A stretch of DNA of 64,000 bases from Agromyces bracchium (GCF_009709675.1 NZ_WMLB01000006.1:1-64000), one strand, 5' to 3'. Shown: positions 35,756 to 44,864, counted from the first letter of the stretch. A program made the numbers and translations. The notes: a model not told the origin generated them from the sequence alone.

Positions 35756-37333
35756 CTAGACCTGCGCGGGCTCTCGGTCTGCGGCGCGCAGCGCGACCTT
35801 GTTCACCTTGCCGCCGGCGTTGCGCGGCAGGACCTCCATGACGACGACGTGCTTGGGCTGCTTGAACCGTGCGAGCTTGTCGGCGAGGAACTCGGCGAGC
35901 GCCTCGACGGTGAGTTCGGTCTCGGGCACGAGCACGACCGCCGCGACGGGCACCTCGCCCCAGCGCTCGTCGGCGCGGCCGTAGACGGCGACGTCGGCCA
36001 CGTGCGGGTGCGAGGCGAGCACGTTCTCGACCTCGGCGCAGTAGACGTTCTCGCCGCCCGAGATGATCATGTCCTTCTTGCGGTCGACGACCCAGACGAA
36101 GCCCTCCTCGTCCTGGCGGACGAGGTCGCCCGAGTGGAACCAACCGCCCTCGAACGCCTCGGCCGTCTCGTGGGGCTTCCGCCAGTAGCCCTTCATCATG
36201 GTCGGCCCGCGGTAGATGATCTCGCCGACCTGGCCCGGGGCGACGTCGTTCATCTCGTCGTCGACGACGCGGGTCTGGATGGTCGGGATCGGCTTGCCGA
36301 CCGAGCCGAGCTTGCGCAGCGAGTCGGGCCCGCGGAGCACGCACGTGATGGGCGACATCTCGGTCTGGCCGAAGACCGCCGTGTTCAGGGCGTTCGGGAA
36401 GGTCTCCTCCATCTGGCGGAGCAGCGTGTCGCTCGCGGGCGCGGCACCCCAGCTGATGATGCGGAGGGCGAGGTCGCGATCCTTGATGCCGGGCAGCGCG
36501 CAGATCGCCTGCCACTGCTGCGGCACGTTGAAGACGATGGTCGCGCGCTCCTTCTCCCACGCGTCGACGATCGCGGCGGGGTCGAACGCCCCGAGCGGAT
36601 GGATGATCGTCGGAATGCCGATGATGAAGTTCGGCGCGATCGAGCCGAGGCCCGCGATGTGGAACAGCGGCGCGGTCATGAACGCGATGTCGGACTCGTC
36701 GACGACGCCGTTCGCGCGGATGCAGGTGATCGCCTGGGCGTAGAGGTTGATGTGGTCGAGCATCGCGCCCTTGGGGCGGCCGGTCGTGCCCGACGTGTAC
36801 ATGATGAGCGCCGTGGCATCCTCGGGGATGTCGGGCGCCTGGAACCCGTCGAGGTCCTCGGCGATGAGGTCCTCCAGCGCCTCCTGCCCCTCGCCGGCCT
36901 GGGTGCCGAGCACGATCGCGCGCTCGATGCGCGAGGTGAACTGCCCGACGACGCCCACGAGCGGCGCGAGCGGCGCGTCGACGACGATCACCGAGGCGTC
37001 GGCGTCGTCGACGATGTACGCGATCTCGGGCGGGGTGAGCCGGATGTTGATCGGTACCGCGATCGCGCCGAGCGTGTTGACCGCGAAGACCGTCTCGACG
37101 ACCTCGGGGCTGTTCAGAGTCAGCATCAGCACGCGGTCGCCCTCGGCGACCCCGCGGCGGCGGAGCGCGGCGGCGAGGTGCGTCACGCGGTCGTGGACCT
37201 GCGACCAGGTCCAGTCGCGGCCCAGGTAGCGGAAGGCCAGGGCGTCGGGCTGGTTCGACGCGTGGATCGCGACCTGGTTCATCCAGTGGTTGCGACGCGC
37301 CGACCGCGGGATGACGGGGGCTTCGGTGCTCAT
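35756..37333 (-). CDS. Acyl-CoA ligase (AMP-dependent, FadD-like)
   Basis: The product is 525 residues from ATG 37333. It has the AMP/ATP-binding P-loop TSGTTGRPKGAML (about 175-187), the YGQTE-position motif AVFGQTEMSP, the hinge block HSGDLVRQDEEGFVWVVDRKKDMI and the C-terminal Lys in PRNAGGKVNK. It activates a fatty or other carboxylic acid to acyl-CoA via acyl-AMP. Chain length cannot be read from sequence. It heads the operon with the ADH-DUF4334 gene and is divergent from the tandem-TetR gene; the palindrome at 37447 lies between them. Confidence 0.92.
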   Translation of the reverse strand: MSTEAPVIPRSARRNHWMNQVAIHASNQPDALAFRYLGRDWTWSQVHDRVTHLAAALRRRGVAEGDRVLMLTLNSPEVVETVFAVNTLGAIAVPINIRLTPPEIAYIVDDADASVIVVDAPLAPLVGVVGQFTSRIERAIVLGTQAGEGQEALEDLIAEDLDGFQAPDIPEDATALIMYTSGTTGRPKGAMLDHINLYAQAITCIRANGVVDESDIAFMTAPLFHIAGLGSIAPNFIIGIPTIIHPLGAFDPAAIVDAWEKERATIVFNVPQQWQAICALPGIKDRDLALRIISWGAAPASDTLLRQMEETFPNALNTAVFGQTEMSPITCVLRGPDSLRKLGSVGKPIPTIQTRVVDDEMNDVAPGQVGEIIYRGPTMMKGYWRKPHETAEAFEGGWFHSGDLVRQDEEGFVWVVDRKKDMIISGGENVYCAEVENVLASHPHVADVAVYGRADERWGEVPVAAVVLVPETELTVEALAEFLADKLARFKQPKHVVVMEVLPRNAGGKVNKVALRAADREPAQV

Positions 37334-37446
37334 TCGGGAGTCCCTTTCGTACTTCGCTGTACCGCCGCCGGGTTCGGGCCCGATGGCTCAGGTGATGCCA
37401 GTATGCCTCGCCGAACGCCGGATGTCACGACTTTTGTTAATTTCGA

Positions 37447-37463
37447 TTCACACGACTTGTGAA
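37447..37463. promoter_or_regulatory. Operator candidate TTCACA-N5-TGTGAA
   Basis: A perfect 6-base inverted repeat with a 5-base spacer lies in an AT-rich stretch (37430-37470) between the acyl-CoA ligase and the tandem-TetR gene. It is about 48 bases before the regulator start. It suits autoregulation of the tandem-TetR protein and control of the ligase operon. Confidence 0.55.
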
Positions 37464-37510
37464 CAGTCATTCACGGCGCCCGTGGGCCGCGCCTGCGATA
37501 GCCTGTGGTG

Positions 37511-38749
37511 ATGGGCACGATGGAGGCGCCGACCGCGGACGCAGGGGTTCGCCGGGTCAGGCCGAAGGACCGGCGCCAGCAGATCGCGATGGCCGCCGCG
37601 ACCCTCTTCTCCGAGCGCGGGTTCCACCAGGTCAGCCTCGGCGAGGTCGCCTCGGCCGTCGGCATCTCCGCCCCGGCGCTCTACCGGCATTTCCCCAACA
37701 AGTACGCGCTCTTCCTCGACGCGGCGAACCGGCTCGCGCACGGCCTGATCGAGGCGACCGACGAGCTCGTCGCCGCGCAGGCCGACGACGCCGACGACCC
37801 CGAGACCGCGAGGGCCGAGTACGACGCGATCGTCTCGGCCATCGTCGAGACGACGATCGACAACCGGCTGACCGGCGGGCTCTACCGCTGGGAGGGCCGC
37901 TACCTCGAGCCCGACGACCGCCGGAAGCTCCAAGACGAGTTCGCCGAGCTGGCGAGCCGCGTGCGGCGGCCGCTCGAGCGAATGCGGCCGGGCCTCCCCG
38001 ACGACGACGCGCGCCTGCTCGCCGCGGCGGCGCTCAGCGTGGTCGCGAGCATCACCTCGCACCATGTGAGCATGGCCCGCCGCACGCTCGCCGACCTCCT
38101 GCTCGAATGCGCCGACGATGTGGCCGCGAGTCACCTCCCCCGACCCGACCGCGGTGCCGAGACGGATGCCGCGGGCATCCCGAGCGCGTCCAAGCGCGAG
38201 CTCATCGTGCGCGAGGCGCTCGCACTGTTCCACCGCAACGGCTACCACGACACCGGGATCGAGGACATCAGCGCCGCCGTCGGGCTCACGCCGTCGGGCT
38301 TCTACCGGTACTTCGAGAGCAAGTCCGAGCTGCTCCTCGAGGCGTGCGTCCGCGCGTCGGAACGACTGAACGCGACCACCGCCGACGCGCTCGAGGGCGC
38401 GGCATCCCCCGACGAGGCCCTGCACCGCCTGGTCGACGCCTACGTGGCCCACAGCTTCACGCACCGCGAGCTGATGAGCGTCTACTTCTCCGACGTGGGC
38501 GCGCTGCCCGACGCCGAGCAGGAGCGCCTCCGCGGCATCCAGCGCCGCCACGTCGACGAGTGGGTGTCGCTCCTGCGCACGGCACGCCCCGACCTGTCGA
38601 CGAGCGCGGCGCGCGTGCGCGTGCACGCCGGCCTCAACGTCGTGGTCGACATCGGCCGGATCGTGCACTTCGACAACTCGCCCTCGACGCGTGCTCGGGT
38701 CGCGGCGATCGTGCGGGCGGCGCTCGGCGTGCGCGAGGCGGCGGCGTAG
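37511..38749 (+). CDS. Transcriptional regulator with two tandem TetR modules
   Basis: The product is 412 residues from ATG 37511 (a GTG lies 2 codons upstream). Two complete TetR DNA-binding domains are present. The first lies at about 20-65 (AAATLFSERGFHQVSLGEVA, then SAPALYRHFPNK). The second lies at about 228-272 (EALALFHRNGYHDTGIEDIS, then TPSGFYRYFESK). Each is followed by its own helical C-terminal region, so the protein looks like a head-to-tail fusion of two repressors, an intramolecular dimer. It is divergent from the acyl-CoA ligase and probably represses part of the catabolic region. Confidence 0.9.
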   Translation: MGTMEAPTADAGVRRVRPKDRRQQIAMAAATLFSERGFHQVSLGEVASAVGISAPALYRHFPNKYALFLDAANRLAHGLIEATDELVAAQADDADDPETARAEYDAIVSAIVETTIDNRLTGGLYRWEGRYLEPDDRRKLQDEFAELASRVRRPLERMRPGLPDDDARLLAAAALSVVASITSHHVSMARRTLADLLLECADDVAASHLPRPDRGAETDAAGIPSASKRELIVREALALFHRNGYHDTGIEDISAAVGLTPSGFYRYFESKSELLLEACVRASERLNATTADALEGAASPDEALHRLVDAYVAHSFTHRELMSVYFSDVGALPDAEQERLRGIQRRHVDEWVSLLRTARPDLSTSAARVRVHAGLNVVVDIGRIVHFDNSPSTRARVAAIVRAALGVREAAA

Positions 38750-38855
38750 TCGCCGGATCGCCCCGCCGCTGACGGCCCGCCGCTCGAGCAACACGGGCCC
38801 GCAAACGCGCCGACGCGGCCGCCGTCAGGCGACCGCGCCGGCGGGCTGCTCCTCG

Positions 38856-40361
38856 TCAGTGCTTCCTGCCCTTGGCGTGCAGCATGTGCAGCATCCGCTC
38901 CGCGAGGTGCATGTCGCGCTCGGACCGGTCCATGGTGAGCAGGTCGATGAACGCCTTGCTCTTCTGCACGGCGATCGACTTCGCCACGCTGAACTCGCGC
39001 AGCCCGTCGGCGCCGTGGATCCGGCCGAAGCCCGACTCGCCGCGACCGCCGAACGGCAGCCCGGGGATCCCGCCGAAGCCGAGCACCGAGTTGATGCTCA
39101 CGGCCCCGCAGCGCAGGCGCTCGGCGATCTCGAGACCGGCGTGGTGGTCCTTGGTGAACACCGACGCGGAGAGGCCGTACTCGGTGGAGTTCGCCTTGAC
39201 GATCGCCTCGTCGACGTCCTCCACGCGGTCGACCACGAGCACCGGGCCGAAGGTCTCCTCCTGCACGACCGCGCAGTCGTCGGGCACGCCCGTGAGGATC
39301 ACCGGGCCGACGTAGCCGTCCTTCACCGAGTCGGCGCCGCCGAGCACGGCGGTCGCGCCGCGCTCGAGCGCACCGGTGATCTGCGACGAGATGACCTCGG
39401 ACTGGCGCGCGAGCGTCATCGGCCCGTAGCTGGCGGATGCCTCGGGGCCGGGCTTCAGTCGCGCGGCCGAGGCGACGAGCTTCTCCACGAACGCGTCGTA
39501 GACGGGCGCCTCGACGTAGACGCGCTCGACGCCCGCGCAGGTCTGGCCGGCGTTGCCCATGCCGCCGAAGACGGCGAAGCCGACGGCCGCGTCGAGGTCG
39601 GCCTGGCGCGTGACGATCATCGCGTCCTTGCCGCCGGCCTCGACCACGATGGGCGTGAGGTTGCGGGCGGCCGCGGCCATCACCTTGCGGGCCGTGCCGG
39701 GTGAGCCGGTGAACGCGACCTTGTCGACGGCGGATGACGCGAGCGCCTCGCCGGTCGCCCCGTCGCCGACCACGACCTGGAGCACGGGTCGATCGGGTGC
39801 GACGCGGTTCCACGCCTCCTCGATCCACTTGGCGGTGGCGGGCGTGAGCTCGCTGGGCTTGAACACGACGACGTTGCCGGCCGAGAGCGCGTACCCGATC
39901 GAGCCCATGGGCGTGTAGAACGGGTAATTCCATGGGCCGATGACGCCCACGACGCCGAACGGCTCGTAGCCGACGCTCGCGGCCTGGTTGTAGCTCGCGA
40001 GGCCCGAGGCGACCTTGCGACGGCGCAGCACCTTGCCGGCGTTCTTGGACGCCCAGTCGAGGTGCGTGAGCGTGAGCACGACCTCGAGCAGCGCGTCATC
40101 CGGCGTCTTGCCCGTCTCGCGGGAGATGACGGATGCCAGGTCGCGCGCGTTCGAGGCGATCTCGGCCTTCCAGGCCTGGAGCAGCTTCTGACGGCCCGCG
40201 AAGCCCTGCGCGCGCCACCAGTGCGCGACATCGGCGGCGGCGGTGACGGCGCGGTCGACGTCGGCGGGCCCGGCGACCGGATAGGTCGCGATGGCCGAGC
40301 CGTCGCGCGGGTCGGTGGTGGTGAGTTGTGTGGCGGTGGGCCCGTCGGCGATGAGTGTCAC
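38856..40361 (-). CDS. Aldehyde dehydrogenase (NAD(P)-dependent)
   Basis: The 501-residue product starts at ATG 40361. It has the coenzyme segment GVIGPWNYPFYTPMG, the glutamate motif VVEAGGKDAMIV and the nucleophile Cys in GNAGQTCAGVERVY. These give a complete catalytic set. Closest in feel to coniferyl/succinate-semialdehyde-type ALDHs, but the aldehyde is not predictable. It may oxidise the aldehyde made by the zinc alcohol dehydrogenase at 34150 and so feed acid to the ligase. It is separated from the kinase gene upstream by 54 bases that contain a strong palindrome. Confidence 0.92.
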   Translation of the reverse strand: MTLIADGPTATQLTTTDPRDGSAIATYPVAGPADVDRAVTAAADVAHWWRAQGFAGRQKLLQAWKAEIASNARDLASVISRETGKTPDDALLEVVLTLTHLDWASKNAGKVLRRRKVASGLASYNQAASVGYEPFGVVGVIGPWNYPFYTPMGSIGYALSAGNVVVFKPSELTPATAKWIEEAWNRVAPDRPVLQVVVGDGATGEALASSAVDKVAFTGSPGTARKVMAAAARNLTPIVVEAGGKDAMIVTRQADLDAAVGFAVFGGMGNAGQTCAGVERVYVEAPVYDAFVEKLVASAARLKPGPEASASYGPMTLARQSEVISSQITGALERGATAVLGGADSVKDGYVGPVILTGVPDDCAVVQEETFGPVLVVDRVEDVDEAIVKANSTEYGLSASVFTKDHHAGLEIAERLRCGAVSINSVLGFGGIPGLPFGGRGESGFGRIHGADGLREFSVAKSIAVQKSKAFIDLLTMDRSERDMHLAERMLHMLHAKGRKH

Positions 40362-40388
40362 GGCCGTCCCTTCGTCGTTGAATGAACC

Positions 40389-40412
40389 GAACCAAGAAGT
40401 GAATCTTGGTTC
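40389..40412. promoter_or_regulatory. Operator candidate GAACCAAGA-N6-TCTTGGTTC
   Basis: A perfect 9-base inverted repeat (24 bases in all) lies 28 bases upstream of the ALDH start and directly after the stop of the phosphotransferase gene. An overlapping TGAACC/GGTTCA pair extends it. It resembles a TetR-family operator controlling the ALDH gene separately from the etf operon. Confidence 0.65.
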
Positions 40413-40415
40413 ACA

Positions 40416-41612
40416 CTACGCCGAGGTGACCCTCGGCACAAGATCGAGATAGCCGGATGCCACCTCGAGCAGTTGCGGCACGCCGGTCTCGAGCTTCGGC
40501 GCGAACGTCGTGTCGTCCGGCCGCTCCCCGGCGCGCCAGCGCGTGTAGATCGCCTCGCTGAAGATCGCGGACTTCCAGAGCGCGAGTGCCTGGTACCAGG
40601 GCAGCGCGCTCGTGTCGGCGCCCGTCAGGCTCGCGTAGCGCTCGACGAGGCCCGCCCGGTCGGGGAACCCGTCGAGCCGGGTCACGGGCGAGAGCTCCAT
40701 CGTGGTCGCGGGCGAACCGGGCTCGCTCCACGTGGCGGCGAGGTAGCCGAGGTCGGCGAGCGGGTCGCCGAGCGTCGACATCTCCCAGTCGAGCACGGCA
40801 CCGACCGTCGGCGCCGCACCGGCCGTGAACATGAGGTTGCCGAGGCGGAAGTCTCCATGCACGAGCGCCGGACGCGCCGTCGTGGGCAACGCGGCGGCGA
40901 GCCGGTCGGCCACCTCGTCGACGCGCGGCAGTTCCCGCCGCGAGACCGTGCCCCACAGTCCGCGGAACCGCGACACCTGCCGTTCGAGGTAGCCGCCGGG
41001 CCGTCCGAACCCGCCGAGCGGGCCGGTCGTGACGTCGATCGCGTGCAGTCGGGCGAGCGCGTCGACCGCGGCATCCGCCACCCGCGACCGCTGCGCCGGC
41101 TCGTCGAACCGTTCGGGCAGCGCGTCGGTGATGACGTCGCCGCGAAGGTAGCCCATGACGTAGAACGGCACGCCGAGGAGCGTCGGGTCCTCGCACGTCG
41201 AGTGGATCTCGGCGACCGGGTAGCCCTCGGCGTGCAGCAGTCGCTGGATGCGCGCCTCGCGCAGCATGTCGTGCGCCGACGGCGGCAACGGCGGTCGGGG
41301 CCCGCGTCGCAGTACGACCTCGGCGTCGCCCCGGCGGAGCAGGAAGGTCACGTTCGACTGCCCCTCCCCGATGCGCGCCCACGCGGTCGGCCCTGCGCCG
41401 ATGCCGTGCTCGTCGAGGTGGCGGGCGACGGTCTCGAGCACGAGCAGCGGTGGCGAGCTGAGGGCGGATGCCTCGGCCGCGGTCGCGACGACGTCGCGAC
41501 CGTCGGGCTCCGACGACAGGTGGGGGCCGGCGCCGATCTCAGACTCGGTCTCGGGCGCGGTCTCGAGCGCCTGCGCGGTCTCAGGCGCCTGCTCGTTCCC
41601 CTGCACGCTCAT
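40416..41612 (-). CDS. Phosphotransferase (APH/ACAD10-11 kinase-like, LvaA-type)
   Basis: The product is 398 residues from ATG 41612, overlapping the cytochrome b stop (ATGA). It has a Glu/Ala-rich N-terminal tail (about 1-50), then an aminoglycoside-phosphotransferase fold. The nucleotide-binding segment is GEGQSNVTFLLRRG, the catalytic loop LVHGDFRLGNLMF, and the metal-binding loop VLDWEMSTLGDPLADLGYL. In this subgroup (ACAD10/11 N-terminal domain, LvaA) the kinase phosphorylates 4-hydroxyacyl-CoA. Antibiotic resistance is unlikely given the metabolic operon. Kinase fold is firm; substrate is inference. Confidence 0.85.
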   Translation of the reverse strand: MSVQGNEQAPETAQALETAPETESEIGAGPHLSSEPDGRDVVATAAEASALSSPPLLVLETVARHLDEHGIGAGPTAWARIGEGQSNVTFLLRRGDAEVVLRRGPRPPLPPSAHDMLREARIQRLLHAEGYPVAEIHSTCEDPTLLGVPFYVMGYLRGDVITDALPERFDEPAQRSRVADAAVDALARLHAIDVTTGPLGGFGRPGGYLERQVSRFRGLWGTVSRRELPRVDEVADRLAAALPTTARPALVHGDFRLGNLMFTAGAAPTVGAVLDWEMSTLGDPLADLGYLAATWSEPGSPATTMELSPVTRLDGFPDRAGLVERYASLTGADTSALPWYQALALWKSAIFSEAIYTRWRAGERPDDTTFAPKLETGVPQLLEVASGYLDLVPRVTSA

Positions 41613-42985
41613 CGGTTGCTCACCCTTCCGAACAGGCCCGCGACGGGCGCGAGCACGAGCGGCCTGGCGGCCACCCATGCGGCGGCGATGACGAGGAGCG
41701 ACCCCGCGAAGACGATGAAGCCGACCCAGTTCACGGCGTCCTGTCCGCCGTACATGTGGTTGAGGTTCCGCAGCGCCCCGGTCGCGAGCACGAGCGCGAC
41801 GTGCACGACGACGAACGCGACGAAGTACAGCATCACCGGGAAGTGGATCGCGCGCGCGACCTCGACCGGGTAGACGCGGCTCAGCGTCGTCGCGCGTGCG
41901 GGCCAGAGCCCCGACATCCGCACGCCCGAGATCACCGCGAGCGGCGCCGCGACGAACACCGTCGCGAAGTAGGTCGACTGCTGCAGGCCGTTGTAGTGCA
42001 CCCAGCCGTTCTCGGTCGGCCAGTCGAGCGACGCGTACTGCAGGGCGGCCGAGATCGCGTTCGGCACGACCTCCCAGCTCGTCGGCACGATCCGCATCCA
42101 CTGCCCGGTCGCGAACAGCAGCACGACGAAGGCGACGCCGTTGACGAGCCAGAGCAGGTCGAGCGACTGGTGGAACCAGAGGTTCAGGCCGATCTTGCGC
42201 GACGGGTTCCAGCGCGGGGTCCAGTAGGCGGCCGGTCGCCGCTCGCGGCGCACCTGCCAGCCCGAGCGCACGATCAGCACCATCAGGAACACGTTGAAGA
42301 AGTGCTGCCAGGCGAGCCACGCCGGGAAGCCGACGGGCGCACCCTCGGGCATCGGCGCCTCGCCCGGGTACGCGGCGAGGAACGCCTGCACGCCGTCGAG
42401 CGTCCGCAGCCAGCGGGCGACGAGCACGACCGCGGCGGCGAGGAGGACGAGGCCGACGGCTGCGAGCGCCCGGCGCGCCCGGGGGCGAGCGGGGGCGGAT
42501 GCGTCGGGGGCCGTGGTCGCGGCGGCGTATGCCTCGAGCGCGTCATCAGCGGCGGCGGCCACGGGTTCGGCCGGATCGGAGGAGGCGACGGGTTCGGCCG
42601 GATCGGAGGAGGCGACGGCCTCGGACATCGCCGCGGCGGGCGCGAAGCCGGCTGGCGGCCATGGCCCACCGCGCGCGCGACGCGGAAGACCACGGCGGAG
42701 CGCACGGGTGCCGACCGGTCCGCCACCAGGAGGCAGGGCGCTTTCGGTTGCGGAGTCCTGCACGGCCGTGGCGACGGGAGCGACCCCGGCCTCGGCGATC
42801 GCGGCGGGCGCTGCCGCGCTGCCGGACGTAGCCACTGCGGGCGCGGCATCCGTCATGGCAGCTGCCGGAGCCGCGACCGCCATTGCCACCGCCGCGCTCT
42901 CGGTCTCGAAGCCCGCGGACGGCCACGCCTCGCCGCCCGGGCGGCGGGGCAGGCCGCGTCGGACGGGCGTCCGGGTCGCGGTCAC
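41609..42985 (-). CDS. Cytochrome b/b561-like membrane protein with a long N-terminal extension carrying a duplicated RRGLPRR motif
   Basis: GTG 42985 overlaps the etfA stop (GTGA), fixing the start; 458 residues. The C-terminal part (about 170-455) has about five spans. It has His candidates for heme in [20 protein letters not shown] and the pair in [20 protein letters not shown] (13 residues between), as in b561-type di-heme proteins. The first 170 residues are Ala/Pro-rich and probably disordered, yet hold two copies of an 18-residue motif: R9-F26 and R97-F114, both RRGLPRR-x2-G-x2-WP-x-AGF. A tandem nine-residue ASSDPAEPV repeat follows. Linked to etfBA, it may pass electrons from reduced ETF to quinone; that is inference. 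Confidence 0.82.
   Translation of the reverse strand: MTATRTPVRRGLPRRPGGEAWPSAGFETESAAVAMAVAAPAAAMTDAAPAVATSGSAAAPAAIAEAGVAPVATAVQDSATESALPPGGGPVGTRALRRGLPRRARGGPWPPAGFAPAAAMSEAVASSDPAEPVASSDPAEPVAAAADDALEAYAAATTAPDASAPARPRARRALAAVGLVLLAAAVVLVARWLRTLDGVQAFLAAYPGEAPMPEGAPVGFPAWLAWQHFFNVFLMVLIVRSGWQVRRERRPAAYWTPRWNPSRKIGLNLWFHQSLDLLWLVNGVAFVVLLFATGQWMRIVPTSWEVVPNAISAALQYASLDWPTENGWVHYNGLQQSTYFATVFVAAPLAVISGVRMSGLWPARATTLSRVYPVEVARAIHFPVMLYFVAFVVVHVALVLATGALRNLNHMYGGQDAVNWVGFIVFAGSLLVIAAAWVAARPLVLAPVAGLFGRVSNR
42561..42614 (-). repeat. Exact 27-base tandem repeat in the cytochrome b N-terminal extension
   Basis: Two identical, adjacent 27-base units (42561-42587 and 42588-42614) encode the nine-residue repeat around SSDPAEPVA. 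The frame is kept. Exact identity suggests a recent duplication in a disordered region. Confidence 0.85.
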
Positions 42986-44019
42986 GCGAGCACCTTCCTC
43001 GTCTCGAGCGCGGTGATGAGCTGCGGCACGACCTCGAAGGCGTCGCCCACGATGCCGAAGTCCGCGATCTCGAAGATCGGGGCGTCGGCGTCGGTGTTGA
43101 TCGCCACGATCGTCTTCGCGGTCTGCATTCCGGCGCGGTGCTGGATGGCGCCCGAGATGCCGAGCGCGACGTAGAGCTGCGGCGAGACCGAGACGCCGGT
43201 CTGCCCGACCTGCTGGCTCTGCGGCACGAAGCCCGCGTCGACGGCCGCGCGCGAGGCGCCGACCGCAGCGCCGAGCGCGTCGGCGAGCTGCTCGACGAGC
43301 GCGAAGCGCTCCTCGGAGCCGAGGCCGCGGCCGCCGGAGACGACCCTCGCGGCGCCGCGCAGCTCGGGGCGCCCGGTCTCGATGACCCTCGCCTCGACCG
43401 ACTCGACGGTGGCCGCACGGCGGCCGGATGCCGCGACCGCGAGCGGCTCGGACTGCGGCGGCTGCGCCTCGACACGGGCGTCGATCGCGCCGATGCGGAC
43501 GGTGATGACGGGGGCGCCGAAGGTGACCGCCGAGGCCACGTCGTAGGCTCCGCCGTAGACCGAGTGATGGGCGACCACGCCCTCGTCGTCGCGCGAGACC
43601 GCCACCGCGTCGACCGCGAGGCCCGAGCGGGTGCGCGCCGCGAAGCGCGCGGCGACCTCGCGACCCTCGATCGAGTGCGACACGAGCACGGCGTCGGGGC
43701 GGACCAGCTCCGCGGCCGCGGCCAGGGCGTCGACTGCGGGAACGGTGAGCTGCGCCGGCTCGTCGGGACGTGCGACGAGCACGCGCGTCGCGCCGAGGCG
43801 AGCCGCGGCATCCGCCAGGTCGTCGGCGTCGCCGTCGCCGTACGGCGGGACGATCACGAGCGCGACCGGGGTGCCGACGCCGGCCGCGGCGCCGAGCAGG
43901 CCCGCCGCGGTCGGCGCGAGGCCGCCCTCGAGCGCCGTGTCGAGGAGGACGAGGATCGGGGCGCCGAGGCGATCGGGCTGCGCGGGCAGGTCGGGCTGTG
44001 CGGGCATCGGGGTCTCCAT
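42982..44019 (-). CDS. etfA: Electron transfer flavoprotein subunit alpha
   Basis: The 345-residue product starts at ATG 44019, sharing one base with the etfB stop. The C-terminal FAD domain contains [58 protein letters not shown] and [20 protein letters not shown], the diagnostic ETF-alpha blocks. With EtfB it accepts electrons from acyl-CoA dehydrogenases (two are encoded at 30442 and 31831) and carries them to a membrane acceptor. No ETF-quinone oxidoreductase (EtfD/FixC) gene is in the window, whereas a cytochrome b gene is coupled directly downstream. Confidence 0.95.
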   Translation of the reverse strand: METPMPAQPDLPAQPDRLGAPILVLLDTALEGGLAPTAAGLLGAAAGVGTPVALVIVPPYGDGDADDLADAAARLGATRVLVARPDEPAQLTVPAVDALAAAAELVRPDAVLVSHSIEGREVAARFAARTRSGLAVDAVAVSRDDEGVVAHHSVYGGAYDVASAVTFGAPVITVRIGAIDARVEAQPPQSEPLAVAASGRRAATVESVEARVIETGRPELRGAARVVSGGRGLGSEERFALVEQLADALGAAVGASRAAVDAGFVPQSQQVGQTGVSVSPQLYVALGISGAIQHRAGMQTAKTIVAINTDADAPIFEIADFGIVGDAFEVVPQLITALETRKVLA

Positions 44020-44810
44020 CAGGCGAGCCGGTTCTCGACGAGGCGGTTCTCGAGGAGGAACGTGGCGAGTTGCTCGCCGGCGTCGCCCTCGTCGGTGATC
44101 TTGGTTCCGCCCGACCGGGGCGGGCGCTCCGAGATCGTGATCATGATCGAGCGCGCGGTCGCGGCATCCGCTGCATCGAGGTCGAGGTCGGCGAGCGAGA
44201 GGGTCTCGAGCGGCTTCTTCTTGGCCGCCATGATGCCCTTGAAGGTCGCGAAGCGCGGGTCGGGCAGGCGCTCGGTGATCGAGATCACGGCGGGCAGCTC
44301 GGCCGTCACGCGCGCCGTGCCGCCGTCGGTCGCGCGGACGCCGGAGACCGTGCCGTCGGCGATCTCGACGGACTCGAGCCGGGTCGCCTGCGCCACGTCG
44401 AGGAACTCGGCGACCATCGCCGGCACGACCCCTCCGGAGCCGTCGGTCGACTGGTCGCCCGCGATCACGAGGTCGAAGCCCGTGCGGCGGGCGGCCGCCG
44501 CGAGGACCTCGGCCGTGAGCACGAGGTCGGCGCCGAGAAGCGCCTCGTCGACCACGTGCACGGCGCGCGCCGCGCCCATCGCGAGCGCCTTCCGCAGGCT
44601 GGATGCCGCGGGCTCGGCGCCCATCGTCATGACGACGACCTCGGTGTCCGGGTGCTCGTCGGCGTGACGCAGGGCGACTTCGAGGGCGCGCTCGCCGATC
44701 TCGTCGACGACCCGCTCGCTCGACTCACGATCGGCGAGGCCGGTCTCGAGGTCGAGCCGCCGGTCGGCGTAGGTGTCGGGGACGTCCTTGACCAGGACGA
44801 GGATCCTCAT
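44019..44810 (-). CDS. etfB: Electron transfer flavoprotein subunit beta
   Basis: The product is 263 residues from ATG 44810. It starts [20 protein letters not shown] and contains [47 protein letters not shown] and [23 protein letters not shown], the last being the ETF-beta recognition-type loop region. It binds AMP and forms the ETF heterodimer with EtfA. It is first of four coupled genes; its promoter is at 44865-44893. Confidence 0.95.
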   Translation of the reverse strand: MRILVLVKDVPDTYADRRLDLETGLADRESSERVVDEIGERALEVALRHADEHPDTEVVVMTMGAEPAASSLRKALAMGAARAVHVVDEALLGADLVLTAEVLAAAARRTGFDLVIAGDQSTDGSGGVVPAMVAEFLDVAQATRLESVEIADGTVSGVRATDGGTARVTAELPAVISITERLPDPRFATFKGIMAAKKKPLETLSLADLDLDAADAATARSIMITISERPPRSGGTKITDEGDAGEQLATFLLENRLVENRLA

Positions 44811-44864
44811 CGTCGATCGCTCCTTCGCGGATCAGCCCGGCGGCGGCCGGGTCGGTACGACGAC

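Noticed and set aside
40416-41612. Aminoglycoside resistance gene
   Set aside because: The APH fold is present, but the gene is embedded in an etf/cytochrome operon and fits the ACAD10/11-LvaA kinase subgroup better.
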